This document shows positions 1-7,554 of a DNA stretch of 60,241 bases, in pieces (the first letter of the stretch is position 1; the number at the start of each line of letters is the position of its first letter). The stretch covers positions 1 through 60,241 of the forward strand of contig JAHEJL010000007.1 of NCBI GenBank assembly GCA_024638885.1, in the 5' to 3' direction. The translations under genes and the position numbers were made by a program. The DNA comes from Coraliomargarita sp. (GTDB lineage: Bacteria; Verrucomicrobiota; Verrucomicrobiia; Opitutales; UBA953). The notes under the pieces are model-generated. The model was not told where the DNA came from and did not search any database. It saw only the letters and a program-made list of their open reading frames with translations.

Positions 1-31
1 ATCGTGGGTTCGAATCCCATCCTCTCCGCCA
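1..31 (+). tRNA. tRNA-Ser, 3' end only
   Basis: This is the 3' part of a tRNA gene that begins before the window. It shows the T stem-loop (GTGGG, TTCGAAT, CCCAT), the acceptor strand CCTCTCC, discriminator G and an encoded CCA at 29-31. The acceptor strand would pair with GGAGAGG, the usual 5' end of tRNA-Ser, and G73 is typical of serine tRNAs. The anticodon is outside the window, so the serine assignment is an inference. The gene end doubles as an integration site (see the direct repeats). Confidence 0.85.
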
Positions 32-35
32 CTTT
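9..35 (+). repeat. Direct repeat, tRNA-proximal copy (candidate attL)
   Basis: Bases 9-35 match 2012-2038 exactly over 27 bp. The copy starts in the T loop of the tRNA and runs four bases past CCA. Duplicating the 3' end of a tRNA gene is what tyrosine recombinases leave when an element inserts there. This copy stays attached to the intact tRNA gene. Confidence 0.85.
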
Positions 36-109
36 GAACGCGAAACCCCAGTAAAATGGGGCTTCGGCTTTTGCGGAATTAGGCAGGTTCTGCAAAATCA
101 CTCCCCGTC

Positions 110-129
110 TTGTCCAATATTTGTCCAAT
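110..129 (+). repeat. Paired TTGTCCAAT boxes, left end of island
   Basis: Two copies of TTGTCCAAT lie at 110-118 and 121-129, one helical turn apart (11 bp). The same paired arrangement recurs at 1941-1960 near the other end, in the same orientation. The position just inside both att-like repeats resembles arm-type binding sites of tyrosine recombinases or their accessory factors. That role is an inference. Confidence 0.6.
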
Positions 130-212
130 GACTTCAGGAGATCGAAGTCCGAAACCAAGATGGCGCTCCAATTGCCATCCGCCACAGGCCTTGAGCTATT
201 TTTGTCCTCGTC

Positions 213-320
213 TCAGCCGCGCTTGCGCAGGAGCAGCAGGGCGATGACTCCCAACGCGATGAGCAGGCTGACGGCAGCCTAGTTGTAGGACGGCTCCGAA
301 GGCCAGGGGAAGCCTGTCGA
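213..320 (-). pseudogene. Relic of a C-terminal PEP-CTERM-like sorting tail
   Basis: Read on the minus strand, this stretch encodes ...PWPSEPSYN, then an in-frame TAG, then AAVSLLIALGVIALLLL and the basic tail RKRG before TGA. A Pro-Glu-Pro-like motif, a hydrophobic helix and a short Arg/Lys tail make up the architecture of PEP-CTERM cell-surface sorting signals, which are common in Verrucomicrobiota. The stop codon between motif and helix and the absence of an upstream reading frame show that it is a decayed fragment. The rest of 36-468 holds no gene I can support, apart from the boxes at 110-129 and the upstream region of the 469 gene. Confidence 0.45.
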
Positions 321-468
321 CCGGCGTGCTCACCTGTTGACTCTTGTAGCAGCTTAATCATAACACTTAGCCACCCCCTGAAATGCGCCTCGCTGGACCA
401 AAAACGGTTTATACCGGTGTCTAAAATGTATAAAAGCTAATTGATGAGGGGGCGCTTTCCGAATAATT

Positions 469-1440
469 ATGAAATATGTCTTATTAGCCTTGGTCTTATG
501 TGTGTACGTAGCGGCATATGAAGTGAAGATTCAGGCCTTTGATGACAGAGGGGATGCTGTTGTTGGAGCTAAGATATCTGTTTTCTTTGTTAAACAGGGG
601 AAGTCTGACGAAATCACGGGTATCACGGGTTTAGACGGGACATATATAGCAAATGGTCGGTCGACGCTGGGCGTGGACATCATCGCTGGGTGTTCAGGGC
701 ACTATTCTTCTCGAGTGGATAACCTGAAGAACGGCATGAGCCATGATGTTAAGCTGATATTGCCGCGCATACTTAATCCGATCCCGCTTTTCGCTAAGGA
801 CGGTTTTTGGACTAGGATCCCATCGGCTGGCACGTGGTATGGGTTTGATTTTGATGCTGCGGACTGGGTTGTTCCGCACGGTAAAGGTAAAACGGCTGAC
901 GTGCTTTTCCGGTATACGTCGAATTTTAGGGGGTGGAACGATGATGTTGTCGATCCGCTCCAGCGGGAGAAGATGATGGCCGAAACCAAGGCTCGAGACG
1001 CCCGTGTGAAAGAAGAATGGTCGTTTGAGAAATTTAAGGGCGAAAATGGCAAGTGGGAAGGCGTCTTGCAGGTTGCGTTTCCAGGAAAGGAAGAGGGGGC
1101 CGTTGAGCAAAAATTCATTGAATATAGCCAAATGAAGATGACACATCTGGCTCCTGTAGGCGGATATTTGTCTGCTTTAGAGTTTTCGACAAATACCTAC
1201 TCTTACCCCAAGTTTCGCCACGATGTTGGGTTTTTTCTCCGAACACGGGTGCAATTAGACAAGGCTGCCAATATTATTTCAGCTAACTATTGTAAGATTC
1301 ATGAGGATATTGTGTTTAATCCCTCAAATGGCGAAATGCATTTTACATATTATTACAATCCTGTGCCCAACGACCGGAACTTAGAATTCAACCCGAAGGA
1401 CAACTTGTTTCGGGAGGACAAGCGAGGTTCTGCCCGATGA
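469..1440 (+). CDS. Secreted hypothetical protein with Ig-like N-terminal domain
   Basis: A 323-aa protein I do not recognise as a named family. Residues 1-16 form a clean signal peptide (MKYVLLALVLCVYVAA). Residues about 18-100 read like a carboxypeptidase-regulatory/Ig-like beta-sandwich, with the pattern DDRGDAVVGAKISVFF and GITGLDGTY, as seen in surface and periplasmic proteins. The rest, with aromatic- and charge-rich segments, has no motif I can name. It has no C-terminal anchor. Codon use is AT-rich compared with the flanking chromosome, which indicates acquisition by transfer, and it is the only intact gene of the island. A possible -10 box TATAAA lies at 429-434. The start is the first ATG in frame with the signal peptide. 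Confidence 0.8.
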   Translation: MKYVLLALVLCVYVAAYEVKIQAFDDRGDAVVGAKISVFFVKQGKSDEITGITGLDGTYIANGRSTLGVDIIAGCSGHYSSRVDNLKNGMSHDVKLILPRILNPIPLFAKDGFWTRIPSAGTWYGFDFDAADWVVPHGKGKTADVLFRYTSNFRGWNDDVVDPLQREKMMAETKARDARVKEEWSFEKFKGENGKWEGVLQVAFPGKEEGAVEQKFIEYSQMKMTHLAPVGGYLSALEFSTNTYSYPKFRHDVGFFLRTRVQLDKAANIISANYCKIHEDIVFNPSNGEMHFTYYYNPVPNDRNLEFNPKDNLFREDKRGSAR

Positions 1441-2011
1441 CCGTTTGATTTTTCGAGGCTGTGTCAGTCGTACTTCTTTAATCTCAAGCGTACGGACGAA
1501 AGGTGCAGCATCGCGCCGAGGCTATTTTTCTGGGTAGTCCATTCCGTTGTGGGGGCCTTTCCTCGTTGTAGAGGGTGCGGACGGGAAGTGTCGCTGCCTG
1601 GCTCGGTGCAATCCGGGCAGCCCTATGACAGGGGCGCGGCGTTAAGGTATCCCGCGGTTCTGGGAGCACTGGTCGATCCTGACCAGCCGGAGCACTAGGA
1701 GCTGAGCGAATGGCTCGGCGATGGCTTGGGCCCAGGGCGTTTTCTCTTGCCGCGATTAACCGGTCACTGTCCAGGCTGAAGCGCCGCGAGAGAGCGAGTT
1801 GGGTGCCTCTGTCCAGGCCGGTCCCAGGCCTGGTAGCAAGGATGGGTACAGGGACCATCCTCCCTCTCCCTGGAATAAATCCGCGCGAAACCCCCTTGCG
1901 TCTGCACGTTCTGCAGGATTAGTCTGAATTGGTCGTTAAGTTGTCCAATAGTTTGTCCAACGAAACGGCGAACATCAATAAACATTAAGGTTTACGCTAT
2001 GAGGAACGGAC
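1441..2011. other. Gene-poor right half of the island, with a possible IS3 transposase scrap
   Basis: No convincing intact gene is present in these 571 bases. On the minus strand, 1553-1570 encode YNEERP, preceded by TL. This recalls the YNxERPH signature at the C terminus of IS3-family transposases, but the following residues (PQRNGLPRK) only loosely resemble the usual LGxxxP continuation, so this is a weak hint of a decayed insertion sequence. The segment also contains the second pair of TTGTCCAA boxes. Confidence 0.3.
1941..1960 (+). repeat. Paired TTGTCCAA boxes, right end of island
   Basis: TTGTCCAAT at 1941-1949 and TTGTCCAA at 1953-1960 repeat the arrangement at 110-129, with spacing 12 instead of 11 bp. 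They lie about 50 bp inside the right direct repeat; the left pair lies about 75 bp inside the left one. Confidence 0.6.
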
Positions 2012-2038
2012 TTCGAATCCCATCCTCTCCGCCACTTT
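2012..2038 (+). repeat. Direct repeat, distal copy (candidate attR)
   Basis: An exact 27-bp copy of 9-35. It lacks the upstream half of the T stem (GTGGG), so it is only a tRNA 3' fragment and not a gene. It marks the right boundary of the island, where base composition returns to the high-GC chromosomal level. Confidence 0.85.
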
Positions 2039-2085
2039 TTTATCCAGCTGGCCGGCTGGCATGTGGGCAGGTGGGCAAGAAGGAG

Positions 2086-2202
2086 ATGCCCTTGTCTGAT
2101 GGGATGAGAAACCGTTCGGTGCGCGTGACTGTATCTGGCGAGGGAGCCTCGGACCGGAAATCCTTGGCTTGCTTGACTTCGCTCAGGTGGCCAGAATTCT
2201 GA
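2086..2202 (+). CDS. Possible short upstream ORF of the metal-efflux operon
   Basis: A 38-codon frame begins at an ATG immediately preceded by AAGGAG, but with almost no spacer. A second in-frame ATG at 2104 would sit better. The frame ends in TGATG, overlapping the next start at 2202, an arrangement that would allow translational coupling. The peptide (MPLSDGMRNRSV...) has no recognisable feature. It may be a leader or chance. Confidence 0.25.
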   Translation: MPLSDGMRNRSVRVTVSGEGASDRKSLACLTSLRWPEF

Positions 2203-2576
2203 TGTCAGTGGCTGCTGCCCGTTCCAGACTCTTCGCCTGCCTCGCCTTCCTTCTATGGGCGACGGTCGGGGTGCTGGCGGTCGAACATTGCGCCTGTGAG
2301 GATGTCTCGTCGGCTTGCGAGCACGCGGGCGAAGCCTGCGCCCAGCCTGATGACTGTACGGATTGCTTGGTTCCGGCCTCTCCGTCCGCCCTCGCGGATG
2401 AGCCGTTGGCCTTGCTCCCTTCGGCTCATATCTGGCTGGGCGCGCCCTTGCTGGCTCCGCTCTTCGCTCACGTCGACAGACCTGCCCTTGCGACGGTTCG
2501 CCCCATTTTCAGTTCTATCTGTCCAGCGTGTCGTCCGCCTGCCTTGAGCGCGGGGGCGATGTGCCTGCGGATCTGA
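2202..2576 (+). CDS. Small Cys-rich exported protein heading the metal-efflux operon
   Basis: A 124-aa protein with an N-terminal hydrophobic signal/anchor (LFACLAFLLWATVGVLAV) followed by a dense cysteine cluster (HCACEDVSSACEHAGEAC, then CTDC) and a Pro/Leu-rich tail with a further CPAC. Small His/Cys-rich exported proteins of this type often head heavy-metal efflux operons. Their cysteines are thought to bind metal or take part in thiol exchange in the periplasm. The ATG at 2202 was preferred to an upstream TTG because it starts just before the signal peptide. No exact family assigned. Confidence 0.6.
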   Translation: MSVAAARSRLFACLAFLLWATVGVLAVEHCACEDVSSACEHAGEACAQPDDCTDCLVPASPSALADEPLALLPSAHIWLGAPLLAPLFAHVDRPALATVRPIFSSICPACRPPALSAGAMCLRI

Positions 2577-2702
2577 TGTCCTGGACTTTGGCGGCGTTCG
2601 CCGCCCGGTGGCCATGCGTCCGCGACGGATGTGAGGCCTGCCGTAGGTCTTTTCGTCGTCCAAGGGGGCACCCTGGGCTCACGCCCGCATGCATCCAATC
2701 CC

Positions 2703-3971
2703 ATGAACCTTTCCAGACTTCTCCTTCCTATCCTCATCCTTCCTTGCTTCGTGCGTGCCGCGGAGGTCGCGCCTCAACCCGTCGATATCACCGAGCTGGT
2801 CCGTCAGGCGGTGGCGACCAATCCCGAGCGTCAGGCCTATGAGGCCGCGCTCGCGGCCGAGAGGGAGACGGCTTCGTTCGCCGGTTCCCATCAGGATCCG
2901 GTGCTGTCTCTTGAGGTCGGTCGCAAGCGGCTGCGCGATGCCGCCGGCGCCTTCTTGGACGAGGGGCAGGTCTGGACGGCTTCGTTGAGCCAGACCTTCG
3001 AGTGGCCGGAACGCGTCCGGCTGCGTCGCGCCCTCGCCGACCGTCAGGTCGAGGCGGCTAAGTTAGGGTTGGGTCGATTCGAGCAGGCCATCGAGGCCAA
3101 GGCCACCGTCCTCGCCTTCCGCCTTTCGCGCGCCCAGCTCCGGGCCCAGGCCTGCGAGGAGGTCGCTGCGCGTTACGCCGGTCTCCGCAAGGCTTTGGTC
3201 GGCCGGGATCCTTCCGGGCCTGCCCCGATCATCGAGCTGCGCTCCGTCGAGGCCGCGGAAGTCGTCGCCCGCCGAAGGGCGGAGGAGGCGCGGCTGGCCT
3301 TGCAGCAGGCGCTGCTGGAAATGAACCAATTACGCGGAGCGCCTTCCTTGGCGCCTCTCGTGGTCAAGGCTCCGTCGCTCGCGCTCCGCGATGCCCCTAA
3401 GCTGGAGGAACTCCTGCTGGCCGCACCGCAGGGCAATTTCGGCTACCGCATGCAGGTGCTCGAGTCCGAAAAGCTCAGCCTGCAGTCCGACCTCGCCCGC
3501 TCCGACAGCGTCCCGGGTTTCACCGCCGGACCTTATGTCTCCCAAGACCGCGTGGGCGGACGCGAGACGATCGTCGGCCTGCGCTTCGACGTTCCGTTGC
3601 CGGTGACCGCGCGTTCCGCTTCGGCCGATCGTGCCGGTTTGGAAAAGCGTCGCCAGGCCAAGGCCGTGCTCGCGGCCGCTTGGCGCGACGTCGAGCGCGA
3701 CCTCGGCCAGACCTGGCTCGCTTACGCTTCCAAGCTCGACCAGCTCCGCATGCATCAGGATGACCCGGCGGTGCGGTTCGCCGAGGCCGCCCGCCAGGCT
3801 GAAGCCCACTTCCGGGCCGGGGCGTTGTCGCTGCCGCTCTTCATGGACGCCCAGGCCGGTTATCTCGAGGCCGTGGACTCGGCCCTGTTGCTCCAAGAGC
3901 AGGCCGTCGAGGCGGGCTTCCGCTTGCGCGAACTGAGCGGGACCACCTTCAGCCCCGTCTCGACCCGATGA
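2703..3971 (+). CDS. TolC-family outer-membrane channel of a heavy-metal efflux system (CzcC/CusC-like)
   Basis: A 422-aa outer-membrane factor that would form the exit duct of a tripartite RND pump. A signal peptide (LSRLLLPILILPCFVRA) is followed by the repeated helix-strand organisation of TolC-family proteins: long Ala/Arg/Glu-rich helices, an extracellular-strand segment around LSLEVGRKRLRD, and the second repeat with VGLRFDVPLP near residue 290. It opens the channel-adaptor-pump run: it overlaps the adaptor gene by 4 bp (ATGA), and the RND gene follows that one. The start was set at the signal-peptide Met, preceded by CCC rather than a clear ribosome site. Which metal is exported cannot be read from this protein. 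Confidence 0.85.
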   Translation: MNLSRLLLPILILPCFVRAAEVAPQPVDITELVRQAVATNPERQAYEAALAAERETASFAGSHQDPVLSLEVGRKRLRDAAGAFLDEGQVWTASLSQTFEWPERVRLRRALADRQVEAAKLGLGRFEQAIEAKATVLAFRLSRAQLRAQACEEVAARYAGLRKALVGRDPSGPAPIIELRSVEAAEVVARRRAEEARLALQQALLEMNQLRGAPSLAPLVVKAPSLALRDAPKLEELLLAAPQGNFGYRMQVLESEKLSLQSDLARSDSVPGFTAGPYVSQDRVGGRETIVGLRFDVPLPVTARSASADRAGLEKRRQAKAVLAAAWRDVERDLGQTWLAYASKLDQLRMHQDDPAVRFAEAARQAEAHFRAGALSLPLFMDAQAGYLEAVDSALLLQEQAVEAGFRLRELSGTTFSPVSTR

Positions 3972-4396
3972 GGAACCTTATCCTGATCCTGACCACCGCG
4001 CTGCTGGTCGCATGCGGCAAGTCCGTGTCGACCGCGGAGTCTTCCGGCCCGGCGCATAAGGCCGCCGAGTTCAAGCAAGGGCAGGGGCTGTTGCTCACCG
4101 AGGAGGCTTCCCGGTTCATCGGGCTGCGCTCCGCCGAAGCTCAGACGAAAGGGACTCTCGTCCGGATACCTCAATCCGCCGTGGTGGAAACCTCGGAGGG
4201 CAAGCACGTGTTCGTCCGTAACGGACAGCGCTGGCTGCGTACCGCGGTGAAGCTCGGCGCGGCATCGGGTGAGGTCGTCGACGTCGCCGACGGTCTGCTC
4301 GAGGGAGATATCGTCGCCGTCGCCGGGGGTTGGTATCTCTGGCTTGCGGAACTCCAGGCGATCAAGGGGGGCGTCGGCTGCGCCGACGGACACTGA
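3968..4396 (+). CDS. Minimal periplasmic adaptor lipoprotein of the RND pump
   Basis: A 142-aa lipoprotein (lipobox LLVAC, Cys16) between the outer-membrane channel and the RND pump. Position and sequence make it the adaptor: LTEEASRFIGLRSAEA matches the first beta-barrel strand of CusB/CzcB-type adaptors, and IPQSAVVETSEGKHVFV through GLLEGDIVAVAGGWYLWLAEL matches their C-terminal barrel and membrane-proximal domain. The lipoyl domain and alpha-helical hairpin that normally contact the channel are absent; usual adaptors are about 350-400 aa. The reading frame is continuous with no sign of a frameshift. It ends in GCADGH, a possible metal ligand. It overlaps the upstream gene by ATGA and is followed after 1 bp by the pump. 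Confidence 0.75.
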   Translation: MRNLILILTTALLVACGKSVSTAESSGPAHKAAEFKQGQGLLLTEEASRFIGLRSAEAQTKGTLVRIPQSAVVETSEGKHVFVRNGQRWLRTAVKLGAASGEVVDVADGLLEGDIVAVAGGWYLWLAELQAIKGGVGCADGH

Positions 4397-4397
4397 G

Positions 4398-7300
4398 ATG
4401 GTCGCCGCCCTTGCCCGCTGGTCCATCCGACGTCGCGGAGCCGTCCTGACCGTCGCCCTGCTGCTCAGCCTGCTCGGCCTCTGGTCCGCCGCGCGCGTGC
4501 CGATCGACGCGATGCCCGACATCACGGGTCCGCAGGTGCAGATCAACACCGCTTTGCCCGCCCTCGCCGCCGATGAAGCCGAATCCCGGGTGACCATTCC
4601 GCTGGAGTCCGAGCTTTCGGGACTGCCCGGGCTGGTCGAGTTCCGCTCGCTCTCGAAGACCGGCCTCTCGCAGGTGACCCTCGTCTTCGAAGAGGGGACG
4701 GACATCTTCCGTGCCCGCCAGCTGGTGACCGAACGTATCGGCCAGGCTGCCGGCAACCTTCCGCCTGGCGTCGTCCCGGTCATGGCGCCGATCAGCACCG
4801 GCCTCGGTGAGATCGTCTATTATGCCTTGGAGTTCGTCGAAAGCGCCAAGGCGCCGGCCGATGAGGCCGCCCGCCTGCGTGAGCTGCGTCTGCTGCATGA
4901 CACGCGCGTCCGTCCGGCCCTGCGATCGACTTCAGGCCTGGCCGATGTGAACGTCATCGGTGGTCACGAGCGTCAGATGCTGGTCGAACCCGACCTCGCC
5001 AAGATGGCAAAGGCGGCCTTACCGATGTCCGAACTGCTTCGGGTTGTCCGCAAGAATACGGAGAACGCCGGCGGCGGCGTCATCTCGGTCGGTGGCGAAG
5101 CCTTCACTGTCCGTGCCGATACCCGCGTGCGTACCGCGCAGGATGTCGCCGGGATCCCCTTGCGCCCCGCGGGCCTCGGTCCGACCGTGACAGTGGGCGA
5201 CGTCGCCAAGGTCTCGGTCGGCAGCGCCTCGCGCATGGGCGCGGCCACCGTCGACGGGCGTGAGGCCGTCGTCGGCGCGGCCATCATGCTGGCCGGCGAG
5301 AACTCCCGCGAAGTGTCCCGCCGTGCGGTCGAAAAGCTGCGGGTCATCGGCGAACACCTCCCGGAAGGCGTCCGTATCCGCGTGCTCTACGACCGTTCCG
5401 ACTTGGTCGGCGCGACCATCCGCACGGTCGAGACCAACCTGTTCGAGGGCGCGGCGATCGTCGTCGTCGTGCTCCTGTTGCTGCTTGGGCATTGGCGTGC
5501 GGCCTTGTTGGTCGCCTTGGCGATCCCGCTTTCCTTCCTGCTCCTGCTCACCGGCATGGCCGCGACCAAGGCCAGCGCGAACCTCATGAGCCTGGGGGCG
5601 ATCGACTTCGGCCTGATCGTCGACGGGTCGGTCGTGATGGTGGAAAACTTCCTGCGACGGATGGACGACCGCGTCCGTTCTCTGGGACGCTCCCTGACCG
5701 AGGACGAGCGCACCGAGGAGCTTTCCGCGGCCGCCAGCGAGGTCGCCGGCCCGATGTTCCTCGGCGTCGCGGTCATCACGCTCGTCTATGTCCCGATTTT
5801 CGCCCTCGAAGGCATCGAAGGTAAGATGTTCAAGCCCATGGCGGGAGCCGTGGTCGTCGCCTTGGCGGCTTCCGCGCTCGTCGCCCTCACGGTCATGCCG
5901 GCGCTGGCGTCCTTTGGTCTCCGTCCCTCCGGTCACGGCGAGGAGAGCGGATTGATCCGTAGGCTCCGGAGCCTTTTCGCTCCGGCCTTGGCCTGGTGCT
6001 TCGCGCATCGAGGACTCGCCTTGGGCGTCACGCTGCTGGCCGCCTTGGCCGCCGCCTTTGGCTTCACCCGGCTGGGCGCCGATTTCATCCCCCAGCTGGA
6101 CGAGGGTTCGATCAGCATCCAGTTCGTCCGGGCCGCGAGCCTCGACCTGCGTTCCTCGGTCGAACTGCAGAAGAAATCCGAGGCTTTGTTGAGGGAACGT
6201 TTCCCGGAGATCGACCATGTGTTCGCCCGCATCGGGACCGCGGAAATCGCGAGCGACCCGATGGGCCCCAACGTGGCCGACACCTATGTCACCCTCAAGC
6301 CGCGTGAAACCTGGCGGCGGGAGGGCGGTGCCATCGTCAGCAAAGCGCGTTTGGTCGAACTCATGTCCGGCGTGTTAGAGCGCACGGTCCCTGGGCAGAC
6401 CGTGATGTTCTCCCAGCCGATCCAGCTCCGTTTCAATGAGATCATGGCGGGGGCGCGGGCCGATCTTTCCCTGAAGGTCTTCGGCGATGAGCTGGTTGAT
6501 ATGGAGTCGGTCGCCACCCAGGCGGTGGCGGTGCTGCGCAAGATTCCCGGGGGAGGGGACGTCGAGTTCGAAGCTTCGGGCCGGTTGCCTTCCGTGGACA
6601 TCGTCCCTAAGCGCGATCAACTCGTCCGTCGCAACCTACATGCCGAGGAGCTGAACGAGGTCGTCTCGGTGGCGCTGGGTGGCGCCAAGGCCGGCCAGAT
6701 TCCCACCGCGGGACGTCCGTTGGACGTCGTGGTGCGTCTGCCCGACGCGGAGCAGACGCCTTTGGTTCGGATCGGCGACCTGCCGGTGTCGGCGGAAGAT
6801 GGTTCGGGCACGACCGTGGCCCTCTCCAAGGTCGCCGATATCCGCGCCGTCGAACGACCGGGGGTCATCACCCGCGAAGACGCCCGTCGGCGCCTCGCCA
6901 TCCTGATCAACGTGCGCGGCCGCGACACCGAGGGTTTCGTGCGTGAGGCCGAAGCACGCCTGAAGGCCGAGCTCAAGCCGATCGGCGGCGTCTATTGGGA
7001 GTTCGGCGGGCAATTCGAGAACCTCGTGCGGGCCCGTGAGCGGCTCGCCCTGGTGGTGCCCGCGGCGCTGGGGCTCATCCTCCTGCTCATCTATGCCGGC
7101 TTCGGGAGTTTCCGGCAGGCGGCGCTGGTCTTCACCTGCGTGCCCTTGGCGGCGACGGGCGGCGTGCTGGCCCTCTGGCTGCGCGGGATGCCGTTCACGA
7201 TCTCGGCCGGCATCGGCTTCATCGCCGTGTCCGGCATCGCGGTGCTCAACGGCATCATGCTCATCAGTTTCATCAACCAGCTCAGGGCCGGGGGCACGCC

Positions 7301-7550
7301 TTTGCGCGAAGCCGTGACCGAAGGCACGTTGACGCGCCTACGCCCGAAACTGTTGACCGCCTTGGTCGCTTCGCTCGGCTTCGTCCCCATGGCCCTTTCG
7401 ACCGGGCCGGGCGCGGAGGTCCAGCAGCCGCTGGCGACGGTCGTCATCGGCGGTATCGTCACTTCGACCGCCCTCACGCTGCTCCTCCTGCCCGTGCTCT
7501 ACGACTGGCTCGAATCCCGTTTCGTTGCTTCTTCCTCCAGCCCTGACTAA
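4398..7550 (+). CDS. Heavy-metal efflux RND pump (CusA/CzcA family)
   Basis: A 1050-aa inner-membrane proton/metal antiporter of the HME-RND class. It has the standard layout: N-terminal TM helix (GAVLTVALLLSLLGLW), a large periplasmic loop with porter and docking domains, TM2-6 around residues 345-530, a second periplasmic loop, and TM8-12 near the C terminus. Family signatures include MPDITGPQVQINT, the TM4 motif GAIDFGLIVDGSVVMVENF carrying the proton-relay Asp residues, and SGIAVLNGIMLISF in the C-terminal half. Length matches the family. The ATG at 4398, 1 bp after the adaptor stop, is followed directly by the first TM helix; longer in-frame extensions run antisense-free into the adaptor gene and are not needed. 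Metal specificity (Cu/Ag versus Zn/Co/Cd) is unresolved. Confidence 0.93.
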   Translation: MVAALARWSIRRRGAVLTVALLLSLLGLWSAARVPIDAMPDITGPQVQINTALPALAADEAESRVTIPLESELSGLPGLVEFRSLSKTGLSQVTLVFEEGTDIFRARQLVTERIGQAAGNLPPGVVPVMAPISTGLGEIVYYALEFVESAKAPADEAARLRELRLLHDTRVRPALRSTSGLADVNVIGGHERQMLVEPDLAKMAKAALPMSELLRVVRKNTENAGGGVISVGGEAFTVRADTRVRTAQDVAGIPLRPAGLGPTVTVGDVAKVSVGSASRMGAATVDGREAVVGAAIMLAGENSREVSRRAVEKLRVIGEHLPEGVRIRVLYDRSDLVGATIRTVETNLFEGAAIVVVVLLLLLGHWRAALLVALAIPLSFLLLLTGMAATKASANLMSLGAIDFGLIVDGSVVMVENFLRRMDDRVRSLGRSLTEDERTEELSAAASEVAGPMFLGVAVITLVYVPIFALEGIEGKMFKPMAGAVVVALAASALVALTVMPALASFGLRPSGHGEESGLIRRLRSLFAPALAWCFAHRGLALGVTLLAALAAAFGFTRLGADFIPQLDEGSISIQFVRAASLDLRSSVELQKKSEALLRERFPEIDHVFARIGTAEIASDPMGPNVADTYVTLKPRETWRREGGAIVSKARLVELMSGVLERTVPGQTVMFSQPIQLRFNEIMAGARADLSLKVFGDELVDMESVATQAVAVLRKIPGGGDVEFEASGRLPSVDIVPKRDQLVRRNLHAEELNEVVSVALGGAKAGQIPTAGRPLDVVVRLPDAEQTPLVRIGDLPVSAEDGSGTTVALSKVADIRAVERPGVITREDARRRLAILINVRGRDTEGFVREAEARLKAELKPIGGVYWEFGGQFENLVRARERLALVVPAALGLILLLIYAGFGSFRQAALVFTCVPLAATGGVLALWLRGMPFTISAGIGFIAVSGIAVLNGIMLISFINQLRAGGTPLREAVTEGTLTRLRPKLLTALVASLGFVPMALSTGPGAEVQQPLATVVIGGIVTSTALTLLLLPVLYDWLESRFVASSSSPD

Positions 7551-7554
7551 TCCC

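Larger units (their letters stand above)
9..2038. mobile_element. Small tRNA-Ser-associated island without integrase
   Basis: The segment between two exact 27-bp copies of the tRNA-Ser 3' end is about 2.0 kb. It is visibly AT-richer than the chromosome to its right. It carries one good gene (469-1440), relics at 213-320 and near 1553-1570, and paired TTGTCCAA boxes close to each end. No recombinase, replication or transfer gene is present. It is either the remnant of a larger integrated element or a minimal element mobilised in trans; the sequence alone cannot say which. The boundaries are firm because of the repeat; mobility is inferred. Confidence 0.75.

Noticed and set aside
46..61. CCCC-N8-GGGG hairpin after the tRNA as a terminator
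   Set aside because: Four base pairs with a long loop and no T run right after is too weak to call.
134..361. 75-codon minus-strand frame in the left part of the island
   Set aside because: The informative reading in this stretch is another frame, the PEP-CTERM-like relic; this one is Ser/Arg-rich noise.
1484..1858. 124-codon minus-strand frame in the right part of the island
   Set aside because: Only the YNEERP hexapeptide is suggestive; the rest is Pro/Arg-rich without family features.
3968..4400. Frameshift joining the short adaptor to the RND gene
   Set aside because: The adaptor has its own lipobox start and natural end, and the pump begins with a normal first TM helix. A deletion, not a frameshift, would be needed to explain the short length.
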